64,000 bases of DNA from Phycisphaeraceae bacterium D3-23 (GTDB lineage: Bacteria > Planctomycetota > Phycisphaerae > Phycisphaerales > Phycisphaeraceae). This document shows positions 16,818 to 25,256 of this stretch, piece by piece. The position numbers were made by a program, and so were the translations under genes. Position 1 is the stretch's first letter. Each line of letters starts with the position of its first letter. The notes under the pieces were generated by a model. That model worked only from the letters and a program-made list of their open reading frames with translations. It made no database searches and had not been told where the DNA came from. The DNA is taken from NCBI GenBank assembly GCA_039555135.1, contig CP114179.1, positions 3,658,001 through 3,722,000 of the forward strand. The letters are read 5' to 3'.

Positions 16818-17540
16818 CTATGGCGCGGTCGCGTCGTCGCGGTCGGTCTCGACCGCGTTGATGGTTTCCAGTGCGTTGGCGATGTCGCTCCGGGCCTCAC
16901 GGTAGAGGTAGATGTTCGCGATGAACATCGTGATGATGAGCCCGAGCACCGCGATCATGATCCCGATCATCCGCGGCGCGGGTGGCTCGATCAGGTCGCT
17001 GTGGTCGGTGTGGTCGTAGGCCTCGGGGCACAGCGTCCCCTTCGTGTCCGACGACATGTACGCCTTCTGGATCTGCCGGGAGATGTCCGCCATCTTGCTG
17101 CGCAGGTACTCGGGCTGCCCGGCGTAGAGCCCGGTGAAGCCCAGCCCGATGCACTGGTAGTAGACCGCTAAACGATCCGCCGCGGCGGGCGTGCCCTCTT
17201 CGAGGCACTCGTTGAGGTAGATCCAGAAGCGCTCGTCGCCGACCTGCTCGCCGTAGCGATCAAGCTCGATCCGGGGCCACTCCAGCGCGAACGGGCACTG
17301 GCTGTCCGCGATCGTTGAGTCCACGAAGTACACGAGGACCTGGTTGAGCTTGCCCTTCTGCCCCTCGTCGAACTGGTCGCGCAGTGTCTGGTCGGCGCGG
17401 GCCTTGTCGGCGATCTGGTCGAGCAGGGTGGTGACTTCCGAACGCACCCGCGCGAGCTGGGGCACCACCCCGGCGTTCACCGACCGATTGAGCCGGCAGA
17501 TGTAGCGAAACAGCGGGTCGCAGAGCTCGACTGGGGTCAC
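16818..17540 (-). CDS. tssL: TssL (DotU family) T6SS inner-membrane protein
   Basis: This 240-residue protein has the DotU/ImpK cytoplasmic helical domain followed by a single C-terminal membrane anchor (MIGIMIAVLGLIITMFIANI, about 189-208) and a short periplasmic tail. Supporting motifs are LVYFVDSTIAD, ERFWIYLNECLEEG and the conserved YYQCIGLGFTGLY. TssL binds TssM and links the membrane complex to TssK. No OmpA-like peptidoglycan-binding extension is present, so cell-wall anchoring must come from another protein. It lies 3 bases after tssK and 12 bases before tssM, in the normal TssK-L-M order. Confidence 0.9.
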   Translation of the reverse strand: MTPVELCDPLFRYICRLNRSVNAGVVPQLARVRSEVTTLLDQIADKARADQTLRDQFDEGQKGKLNQVLVYFVDSTIADSQCPFALEWPRIELDRYGEQVGDERFWIYLNECLEEGTPAAADRLAVYYQCIGLGFTGLYAGQPEYLRSKMADISRQIQKAYMSSDTKGTLCPEAYDHTDHSDLIEPPAPRMIGIMIAVLGLIITMFIANIYLYREARSDIANALETINAVETDRDDATAP

Positions 17541-17543
17541 GGC

Positions 17544-18920
17544 TTATCCTTCCTGGGGGACGGTCATGTAGATCGATAAGTCGAAGTCGGTGCTCTCCAT
17601 CCCCTGCCAGTGGCAGCAGATCGCGCGGTCGTCGTTGATACGGTCCCAGATCATCTCTTTCTCGCTGCGCTGCATGCGGAAGTAGTGCAGGTCGCCGTGC
17701 AGCGGGAGCCCCAGCGGCGGGTGGGCGTCGTACTTCAGCGGCACGCCGTACACCGTCTTGCCCTCCAGACTCATGGGCATGCACTTGAACGCGCGGCCGT
17801 CCTCGACGAGCTTGATGACGGTGTCGACATCCTGCCCGGTCTTGATCGCCAGGAAGTACTGGTTGGGCCGGGTGAGGTGCTTTTCATCGAGCACCGTCTG
17901 GTACGAGCGGTCGCTGGGGCCGCGCACCAGGTCGAGCTTCCACCAGGTCTCGGCGGCCTCGATGGCGAGCAGCTTGCGGCAAAGCTCGTTGAGCGCGAGC
18001 AGCGACACGAGCGGGCGGTCGTGGTCGAACTTGGGCAGCTTGAACGGGTCGGTGCCCGGCCGGAGCCCGGCGAGCTCGCCCATCAGCCCCGCCATCTCGA
18101 GGTACGCATCGGCGGGCGAGGCGACGGGATTGTCCGCGAGCGCGCGGAACCGGCCGGTGTAGACGTTCAAGGTGCGCAGCCGGAGCATCTGTTCGACCTG
18201 CGGCCCCTGCATCGCGTCGAGGTTGAACCCGCCGCGGTTCATGATCGCGGCCTGCTCCTCGCGGCAGGCGGCGACCTGCTCGGCCAGCTCGCGCACGAGC
18301 GTGGTCATCGTCGGCCAGGCGCGCAGCTGCAGGCAGGGCGGCGCGAACTGGGGGTCCAGACGCGGCCGAGTCTGCCGGTCGACCGTCGACAGCGCGATGC
18401 GCATGAGCGGGAGGGTTTCGAGGTCGGTGGTGTCCTGGCCCTCGAGGATCAGCCGGGCGTTGAGCCGACGCAGCGAGACCGGGCGGGCGTTGGTGCCGGT
18501 GTTTTCGTCGGGCACCTCGCGGTCTTCGACGTTGAACAGCTCGCGGCGTTTGGCGGGCGTGGCCTCTTCGGACGGGACGGTATTGGCGGCGTCCTCTTTC
18601 CAAAGCGGCAGCGCGAGCCGGATGATCAGCCCCTCGGCCGCGTTCTCGATCGCGTCTTCGATGTTGAGCGCCGGCAGGTCCGCGCCAAAGCGCGTATCGA
18701 TCAGCAGCCCGCTGGGCATCACCGCACGCAGGCGGTCGAAGCGGACCAGCTTGTTTTCGAGCGAGTCGGGCGCGAGTTTCGCCTCGATCACGCCGTAGGG
18801 GTAGGGCATCGCCAGCGTGCGTTCTCGCGTGACGGTTTGGGAGACCGCCTGGCTCATCACCTGGAGGTGGTGGGGGCCGAGGAACAGGCCTTCATGCCAA
18901 TGGACGTACGGGTGCATCAT
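17544..18920 (-). CDS. tssK: TssK T6SS baseplate adaptor
   Basis: This 458-residue protein matches TssK/ImpJ over its length, starting with the hallmark MMHPYVHWHEGLFLGPHHLQ at residues 1-20. TssK trimers connect the baseplate wedges to the TssL/TssM membrane complex. Later family features include ADLPALNIEDAI and the C-terminal head region (YFLAIKTGQDVDTVIKLV, then YGVPLKYD). Length agrees with the 440-460 residues usual for the family. It follows an unrecognised 305-residue gene by 33 bases and is followed at once by tssL, making a tight operon. Confidence 0.92.
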   Translation of the reverse strand: MMHPYVHWHEGLFLGPHHLQVMSQAVSQTVTRERTLAMPYPYGVIEAKLAPDSLENKLVRFDRLRAVMPSGLLIDTRFGADLPALNIEDAIENAAEGLIIRLALPLWKEDAANTVPSEEATPAKRRELFNVEDREVPDENTGTNARPVSLRRLNARLILEGQDTTDLETLPLMRIALSTVDRQTRPRLDPQFAPPCLQLRAWPTMTTLVRELAEQVAACREEQAAIMNRGGFNLDAMQGPQVEQMLRLRTLNVYTGRFRALADNPVASPADAYLEMAGLMGELAGLRPGTDPFKLPKFDHDRPLVSLLALNELCRKLLAIEAAETWWKLDLVRGPSDRSYQTVLDEKHLTRPNQYFLAIKTGQDVDTVIKLVEDGRAFKCMPMSLEGKTVYGVPLKYDAHPPLGLPLHGDLHYFRMQRSEKEMIWDRINDDRAICCHWQGMESTDFDLSIYMTVPQEG

Positions 18921-18953
18921 GTTGGAACCGCGTTGTTCTGGCGACTTCGCCCG

Positions 18954-19871
18954 TTAGCCCATCCCCCGCGCGACCGACTCGGTGTATTCCACGAGCAGCC
19001 GGCGGATTTCACGGTCGAGTTCTGTTTCGTCCAGCAGCTCGGCGCGTTCCTTGTAGACGCGCCAGGCCGCGACCTCGACCCCTTCGTGCCAGCGCTTGTC
19101 CTGCCGCGCGGCCTGTTCGAGGACCGCCGCGCCCAGCTCGCGGGTGAGTTTTTCGGAGAGGACCTGGCCCAGCCGGCCGATCGCGGCGATCATCGCAGCG
19201 GTGAGGCGGCGGGTGCGCTCCATCTCGTCGCCGACCTGGCTGCGGGAGATGTCGGCGTCGCCGGTGATGAACTGCTCGATCATCGGGGTGAGCTCGGCGC
19301 TGGGCAGGATCGCCGACCGCGGCGAGAGCTCCTGCCAAGTCGCGCGGACGATCCGGGCGATCTGCGACATGAACTGGGTCTGTTCGACCAGGAGCTGCAG
19401 GACGCGGTCCGCATCGAGCGGGCCGTCCTTGCTGAACCCGAGCTTCTGGAGCGCGGCTTCCTCGGCGTTCAGACTCCAGCCGGCCTGGTGCTGCTTGGCG
19501 ATGAGGCCCGCTTCTTCGAGCCGGACGTAGACCGTGAGCCGGTCGTCGCTCGACATCTCGGGCGCGAGCTCGATCAGCCGATCCAGCAACGCGTGGACCC
19601 CGCTGGACGCGAGCTCGTCTTCGTGGTCGGTGGGCTCGCCCTGCTTGGCGAGCATCTGCGCGTTCCACGTCGGGAAACGCTCGATGAGTTCGTCCAGCAG
19701 CGCGCGGCGGCGTGAAGGCGTCTGGTCGCTGAGGGCACGCTCGATCTCGTCGGCGAGGAAGGCGTGTCGTTTGTCGGCGGGCTCGTCGGCGAAGTCGACC
19801 TGGATCAGCCGGACGCGGTTGGCGATGGCTTCGGCGAGATTCGAGATTTCGGGAGAAGGCCCCGCCGTCAT
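18954..19871 (-). CDS. Hypothetical T6SS operon protein upstream of tssK
   Basis: This soluble, mostly helical protein of 305 residues matches no family I recognise. Visible blocks are IANRVRLIQVDFADEPADKR, a DQTPSRRRALLDELIERFP segment and ISRSQVGDEMERTRRLTAAM, ending in a charged helix (EIRRLLVEYTESVARGMG). There is no signal peptide or membrane helix. The open frame extends upstream of ATG 19871, but that sequence is the antisense shadow of the next gene, so the start giving MTAGPSPEISNL is preferred. It is the first gene of the compact unit running through tssK, tssL, tssM and tagF, so a cytoplasmic scaffold or regulatory role in T6SS is likely but unproven. Confidence 0.6.
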   Translation of the reverse strand: MTAGPSPEISNLAEAIANRVRLIQVDFADEPADKRHAFLADEIERALSDQTPSRRRALLDELIERFPTWNAQMLAKQGEPTDHEDELASSGVHALLDRLIELAPEMSSDDRLTVYVRLEEAGLIAKQHQAGWSLNAEEAALQKLGFSKDGPLDADRVLQLLVEQTQFMSQIARIVRATWQELSPRSAILPSAELTPMIEQFITGDADISRSQVGDEMERTRRLTAAMIAAIGRLGQVLSEKLTRELGAAVLEQAARQDKRWHEGVEVAAWRVYKERAELLDETELDREIRRLLVEYTESVARGMG

Positions 19872-19963
19872 ATCAAGACCTACTTTTTTGCGAGAATCAG
19901 ACAGGTGGCTAGAGGCTGGAGTATACCGGCCCGACAACGCGCAAACAAGGAGCGTGCCGTGGC

Positions 19964-22900
19964 TTACTGCGGCGCGACGGGCGGCAGGAAATCGTCCCGG
20001 AGCAGCGACGTCAGGGTGACCATCAGCCGGGGCTGGCCCACGGTAAACGCGAGGCGGAAGCCGACATCGGAATAGCCGCTGTAGCGGATGCCGGGCGAGG
20101 GCTTGACGCCCCGGTTGTAGCGCGCGCTGACGAGCACGGGCAGGTCGTGCGGGCAGGTCTGGCTGCACGACATGGCCGAGCCGCCGATGATCAGGAAGTT
20201 GCGGTCCATCCACTGCGGTTCCTGCCGCACGCCGAAGCCCTCGGCGACGGGGCGCTCGGCGGGCAGGAGCATGCCGCCTGCGTCCAGGTCGCCCGCGTCG
20301 TTGACGACCCACTCCGCGACGTTGCCGACGAGGTCTTGGTACTCGGCGGCGTCCGGGTCGACCGCGCGGGGCCAGACAAACCCGTCGTCGTAGTCGGCGG
20401 GGTCGTTGTTGCCGACGACCGCGCTGCGTTCTTGCGGCGCGGGCTGGTCGAAGACATTTTGTGCGGTGAAGGACTGCGCGCTGGTCCAGGCCATCTCGAT
20501 GGGCGAGAGCGTGAGCCCCGCCAGGTACTCCTGCTGGACGAGCCAGGATGCGTCGCGCACGTTCGCCTCACGCAGGCAGGCGTCGAGCCCGCCCGAGTCC
20601 TCCACCGCGGCCTGCCACTCGACGAGCTTGGGCAGCCGGCACCCCAGCAGCTGGGCGAAGTAGGCGGCACCGCTGATGTTGATGGCCTGCATCGGGTGGT
20701 CGGCGCTCACCGGCTCATTGACTCCTTCCGCCGACGCGATCGCGCGGAACGCGCCGCTCTCGGTTTGTCGAGCCACCCACGGCGCACGCAGGCTTCTCGG
20801 GAAGTTCCGGTCTTCGAGCTCCCAGTCGAACCGCGCGATCCCGGTGATCGTCTGCGCGGCGTTCTCGACCACCTCCCACAGCGGCGATCGGCACCGACGC
20901 AGACTCGTGAGGTTGGCCACCAGGGTGAAGTCCGGCTGGCTGCGGGTCGTGTTGAGCACATCGATGAAGAACCCGACCGGGACTTCGCTCGTGCTGAGGT
21001 AGGCCGGCGGCGCGTCGGGGGCGAGGTCGCCGTGCTCCGCCGGCTCGACCAGGCGGAATGCGACATCCACCGCTTCACCGTTGTCGCCCAGCTCGAAGCG
21101 GTAGACCCGTCGCGCGGCGAGCTCGCCGGTGTCCGTCTCGACTACGGCGCCCGTGTCCGGGTCGATCTGCGAGACCGTGATGCCAAGCCCACCAAGCCAG
21201 TCGACCTCGGGCCCGAGCCCGGCGTTCTCCGGGCGCTGGGTCCCGCCCGCGCGTTTCTGCTCGATCGCGGAGTCCAGGCGGTCGCACAGGCGCGCGACCC
21301 GGGCGTCGTCGCGGTAGGGGGTAAGGTGGTCGCGCAGTTCCTGTGCCAGCGTCTCGGCCCGGTCGTCCTGGGCCTGATTCTCGATGGCTTCCCTGTCGAG
21401 CGCGGCGACGCGGGCCTGGTAGCGGTCGAGGTAGAGGTTGGCCCGGCTGATCGACGACAGCAGGTTCTCCGCGACGCCCAGCATCGGCGCGGCGGGGTCG
21501 ATGTCTTCGCGCGGCGGCAAGGCCGGGGTCGCCGAAGTCAGCGCGAGCAAGGCCTCCGCCTCCTGCGCATCGGTCGCGCGATTGAGACTCTGCTGCCAGG
21601 CGACCGATGCCCGGCCATCGAACCGGTCCAGGATCGCTTTGACCCGCTCGCCGCCCAGCGCCGCTTCTTGAGCGGTGACGAGCTCTTCATAGCCCCCGCG
21701 CAGCGCGACGCGTTGCGTGAGCTGTGCCACATCGGTGGGCGTGTCGAGCGAGAGTGCCGCCAGGGCCGCGCCGACCCGGACCGCCGCGTCTTGCTCGGGG
21801 TCGTCCGCTGCCTGCTGCAAGGCCTGCGCCAGATCGTCGCCCGGCTGCGCGTCGATCGCCGACAGGATGGCGTCGCGGCGCGTGTTTAGCTCGGCCGGCT
21901 CGGCGTAGAGGTCGACCACCAGGTCGAACTGCCGGTCCGTCGCGGACAGGTCTTGCGACAGTTCCGCGTCGCCCGCCCGCTGCTGGGCTTCTTGCAGCAG
22001 CGTCGAGAGCTCGGCCTGCCCCGAGCCCGCGGGCTCGCGGTCGACGCGGTCGTCGGGGGCGTGGTACCGGGCGAAGTAGGTGTTGAGCGCGTGGTAGCTT
22101 TGCAGCACAGCGCTGGCCTGCTCCGCCCAGCCGTTGAGTCGGCCTTGCTCCGCATCGAGCCCCGGCACGACGCCGCTGCCTTCTCTAAACGAGCCGCCCG
22201 CGCCCGAGGCCAGCGCATCGTCGAGGCCCGGCACGAGCCGGTCGATCGCGTCTTCGCGCCTTTGATCAAAGCGGGTCAGGGTGTCGCCACGCGACCACCG
22301 CGCGACCGTTGTGTCGGCATCCAGCATCGTGTCGAGCAGGTCCACGCGCAGTCGGCGGTCGATCTCGCGCAGCGACAGCACGGCTTCCTGCACGTTTTTT
22401 TGCAGCACGATCGGCTTGCTATCGTTGCGCTGGACATCCGCAATGATCCGGTCACGCAGCCGACCCCAAGCACGTACCAACGCAGGGGACGCGGAAAACT
22501 CGTGGTTTTCAAGCACATCGAAGTAGTGGGCGCTGTCTTCCCCGGGCGCAGCCATATCCTTGAGCGTCACGCGCTGGAGCAGCGGGATTTCGACCGCCAT
22601 CTCCCGGGTGGCGTTTTCGATATCGATCCCGATCCGGTCCTTCAAGGCATCGAGTTGGGCGGCGGCCTGGGCCGACGCGGCCTCGACCTGTTCCCGCTCC
22701 CCGTTGGTCCAGGCGTAGGTGTCTTCGAGCGACCGGAGGGTTTGGGTCAGGGTGTTGAGGTCCTGCTGGCGAACCTCCGCGTTTTCGTCGTCGCCCAGGT
22801 CGTTGAGCAGGTCCGCGATCAGCTCTTGCATCTCGTCGAGCCGGGCCGATGCGTTGAGCGCGGGGCGTGGGTCGGGCGCGTCCTGCGGGACGTGCGCGGG

Positions 22901-24628
22901 GCCGGGCTGCAGGACTGCGGCTTCCCAGTCCGGCAGCACCGAGGCGGGGTCGGCGGCGGCATAGCGCTCGCGTTGGAGCGTCTTGAAACGCGCATAGTGG
23001 ACACGGTCGGCGTCGGTGACGGTGCGGACGAGTTGTTCGATACGCACGGCGCGTTCGCCGAGATCGATCAGTGCCTCGTGGCTTGGCGGGCCGGCATCGC
23101 TGACGCGCGTGATGTCGGCGAGCCCGGCTTCGAGTTCCTGCTGCAGCGCAGCGATAAACGGGTCGTCGAAGGCGGCGCGTTCCTGGGCCGACCGGCGCGC
23201 ACTTTCGACCTGTTGCAGGAGGCCGCCCGCTTCCTGGAGCTGCATGATCGCGCGGAGGGCTTCGCGCTCTTCGTCGTCGAACGCGCCGGTGGCGTAGGCG
23301 GTGTAGCGTTCCATCAGCCGGTCGGACTCGGCGTTGCGGGTCGGCGGGTCGGCGAAGTCCGCGGCGAGCTGCTGGATGTACGCTTCAAGCGCTTCGCGTG
23401 CGGCGAGGACCGCGTCGAGCGCGGCCTTGGCCCGGCGGGCGGCGGTGCGGTTACTTTCGAGGAACGCGACCGTGTCGTCGATGGTCTGCTGCGCGTCCGG
23501 GGTCGGGTTGGCGGCGTGCTGGTCGACTGCGCTCAGGAGTTGGCGGTAGAAACGGTTGTCCTGTTCGAGCAGGGCGCTGGGCTGCATCGGGTAGAACGTC
23601 TCGCCGTAGAGCCGGCCATCGAGCGCCTGGGCGGCGTCGGGGTTGGCCTCTACGAAGGCCAGGATGTCCTGATAGCGGCTGTCGGTGTCGGTGAGTTGGC
23701 CCTGTGCGGTGCCGGCCCAGTTTCTGGACTCGCGCGCGAGCTGGACGAGTTCGTCGAACGTCGCGGGCGGGGTGGTGTTGCGCGGGAAGAGCACGTAGGT
23801 CGTGAGCCCCGCCGCGACCAGCAGGACCGCGGCCGCCACGGCCCAGGGCCACTTGGGCTTTTTCTCGACCGGCGCGACCAGCAGGTCGGCGCGGCGGTGG
23901 ACCTCGTTCCACGCGATCGGGTGCTCGGCCTGGTCGGGGTTGAGCAGGTCGCCGGCGAGTGTCCGCCAGCCCTCGCCGACACTGCCCAGCCGGTTCCACT
24001 CCGGGCCGGCGGGGACGGGCCAGGCCCCGGCCTCGGCGGACGGCACGCCGGTGACGAGCGACACGATCAGCCGGCCCAGGCCCTGGCGGTCGCGGTGGCT
24101 GCTTGTGCGTCGGCCCAGCGTCGAGCCCGGCGCGGGATCGCACAGCCCAAGCCGCCTCACCGCAGAGGCGTCATCCGACTCAAAATCCACCAGTACATTG
24201 CTCGGCTTCAGGTTGCCGTGTGCCCGGCCCAGCAGGCGCTCGGCGGACGCCAGCCCGGCCACCACCCGCAAGACCACGTCGCGCAGCAGCCGCGCGGCGA
24301 TGTGTCGGCCCGGCGCGACCAGATCGTCGAGCGACGCCGCGTACGCGTCGGTGACCAGGTAGCCCGTGCCGTCCTGCTGCCCAAAGTCGTGGACCGGCGC
24401 CCAGCCGGCGTCGGTCTGCTGCGCGGCCTGCTGCTGGTCCCAGGCGGATTCAAGGAAGCCCGCCACGGCGGCGCGTGTCCGGCCGGCCGCATCAAACCCT
24501 GCGGGCGCGCGGAAGGTCTTGACGGCTGCAGGGGTAGCGCTGTCCGCGCCCAGACGGGCCGAGTGAACCTCTGACATCGCCCCCGAGCGTAGATGCCCCG
24601 TCGTCTGAGCTGTCCCGTAGGTCTGCAT
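19964..24628 (-). CDS. Pseudokinase - coiled coil - formylglycine-generating-enzyme-like fusion
   Basis: This 1,554-residue membrane protein has three parts. Residues 1-250 resemble a Ser/Thr protein kinase (K37 in AAVKTF, then HGNLKPSN at 137-144 and LCDPAPG at 162-168). The catalytic Asp of HRD is Asn and DFG is degenerate, so it is probably a pseudokinase. A membrane helix follows at 261-281. About 1,000 residues of helical, Gln/Glu/Ala-rich sequence come next. The last 250 residues form an FGE/SUMF1-like domain with HPMQAINISGAAYFAQLLGC, DLVGNVAEWV and a closing SDVGFRLAF; cysteines occur as SCSQTC near the end. Kinases of the PpkA/TagE type act in T6SS activation elsewhere. It lies between the TssJ-like gene and the tssK operon, so a T6SS envelope role is inferred. 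Confidence 0.75.
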   Translation of the reverse strand: MQTYGTAQTTGHLRSGAMSEVHSARLGADSATPAAVKTFRAPAGFDAAGRTRAAVAGFLESAWDQQQAAQQTDAGWAPVHDFGQQDGTGYLVTDAYAASLDDLVAPGRHIAARLLRDVVLRVVAGLASAERLLGRAHGNLKPSNVLVDFESDDASAVRRLGLCDPAPGSTLGRRTSSHRDRQGLGRLIVSLVTGVPSAEAGAWPVPAGPEWNRLGSVGEGWRTLAGDLLNPDQAEHPIAWNEVHRRADLLVAPVEKKPKWPWAVAAAVLLVAAGLTTYVLFPRNTTPPATFDELVQLARESRNWAGTAQGQLTDTDSRYQDILAFVEANPDAAQALDGRLYGETFYPMQPSALLEQDNRFYRQLLSAVDQHAANPTPDAQQTIDDTVAFLESNRTAARRAKAALDAVLAAREALEAYIQQLAADFADPPTRNAESDRLMERYTAYATGAFDDEEREALRAIMQLQEAGGLLQQVESARRSAQERAAFDDPFIAALQQELEAGLADITRVSDAGPPSHEALIDLGERAVRIEQLVRTVTDADRVHYARFKTLQRERYAAADPASVLPDWEAAVLQPGPAHVPQDAPDPRPALNASARLDEMQELIADLLNDLGDDENAEVRQQDLNTLTQTLRSLEDTYAWTNGEREQVEAASAQAAAQLDALKDRIGIDIENATREMAVEIPLLQRVTLKDMAAPGEDSAHYFDVLENHEFSASPALVRAWGRLRDRIIADVQRNDSKPIVLQKNVQEAVLSLREIDRRLRVDLLDTMLDADTTVARWSRGDTLTRFDQRREDAIDRLVPGLDDALASGAGGSFREGSGVVPGLDAEQGRLNGWAEQASAVLQSYHALNTYFARYHAPDDRVDREPAGSGQAELSTLLQEAQQRAGDAELSQDLSATDRQFDLVVDLYAEPAELNTRRDAILSAIDAQPGDDLAQALQQAADDPEQDAAVRVGAALAALSLDTPTDVAQLTQRVALRGGYEELVTAQEAALGGERVKAILDRFDGRASVAWQQSLNRATDAQEAEALLALTSATPALPPREDIDPAAPMLGVAENLLSSISRANLYLDRYQARVAALDREAIENQAQDDRAETLAQELRDHLTPYRDDARVARLCDRLDSAIEQKRAGGTQRPENAGLGPEVDWLGGLGITVSQIDPDTGAVVETDTGELAARRVYRFELGDNGEAVDVAFRLVEPAEHGDLAPDAPPAYLSTSEVPVGFFIDVLNTTRSQPDFTLVANLTSLRRCRSPLWEVVENAAQTITGIARFDWELEDRNFPRSLRAPWVARQTESGAFRAIASAEGVNEPVSADHPMQAINISGAAYFAQLLGCRLPKLVEWQAAVEDSGGLDACLREANVRDASWLVQQEYLAGLTLSPIEMAWTSAQSFTAQNVFDQPAPQERSAVVGNNDPADYDDGFVWPRAVDPDAAEYQDLVGNVAEWVVNDAGDLDAGGMLLPAERPVAEGFGVRQEPQWMDRNFLIIGGSAMSCSQTCPHDLPVLVSARYNRGVKPSPGIRYSGYSDVGFRLAFTVGQPRLMVTLTSLLRDDFLPPVAPQ

Positions 24629-24660
24629 CGGTCGGGCTCAAGCAGGTATCGATGTCGGCT

Positions 24661-25164
24661 TTAGTCGGGCTCGGGCAGCAGCGTGCTGGTGTGTGTGACG
24701 AGGCCTTCGTTGACCAGCACTTTGACCGTGTCGCCCTCCCAGCGGCAGCTTCCCAGCGGGAGGATGAGCCGACGCGCGTCGAGCTGGCCGGGCTGGTCGC
24801 TGAACGAGCCGGGCAGACTGGCCAGGACGTAGAGGTTGGTTTCGTTGTCCCAGCGGTCCCAGATCGGGTCGGCACGGGACAGGGTGTGGACGCGGGACTG
24901 GCCTTCGAGGAAGGTGATCTTGTAGATGTCCAGGCTGTCCATGAGCGAGTCGTTGGGCTGCCAGTACGCGGTCATGCTCTTGGCCGAGAGGATCTGCCCG
25001 TTCGTGTCGTTGAGGCCGACCAGGTGGACGTAGACCGTGCGGTCTTTGAGTGAGTCCGCGAGGGTCACTTCGATGTTGTAGGGCTTGGGGTTGCAGCCGC
25101 AGCCGCCGAGGAAGACCAACAGGCCCGTGATCGCCAACCAGTGTGTGAGACGGAGGGGTGACAT
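24661..25164 (-). CDS. Lipoprotein in T6SS locus, TssJ candidate
   Basis: This 167-residue lipoprotein has a clear lipobox (LGGC, cysteine at residue 22) after a hydrophobic signal. AAAGGAGT precedes the ATG at 25162-25164 with good spacing; the open frame upstream of it is antisense to the next gene and was rejected. The mature region looks like a beta sandwich (IEVTLADSLKDRTVYVHLVG, NLYVLASLPGSF, RRLILPLG). TssJ is the T6SS outer-membrane lipoprotein that caps TssM; it is about this size and is the only envelope component otherwise missing here. The usual TssJ motifs are not obvious, so the assignment rests on size, lipidation, predicted fold and position. Confidence 0.45.
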   Translation of the reverse strand: MSPLRLTHWLAITGLLVFLGGCGCNPKPYNIEVTLADSLKDRTVYVHLVGLNDTNGQILSAKSMTAYWQPNDSLMDSLDIYKITFLEGQSRVHTLSRADPIWDRWDNETNLYVLASLPGSFSDQPGQLDARRLILPLGSCRWEGDTVKVLVNEGLVTHTSTLLPEPD

Positions 25165-25256
25165 GGCGTGACTCCTTTGGAGGTGCTTGTGCAAGATACG
25201 ATACATCATACCGGGCCGGGTCGGCGGGCTGGGAAGAGACAGCGCGCATCGCCGCG

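Noticed and set aside
20147-21889. 580-codon plus-strand frame opposite the kinase-FGE gene
   Set aside because: Antisense shadow: no ribosome-binding site or domain, while the minus strand shows FGE motifs.
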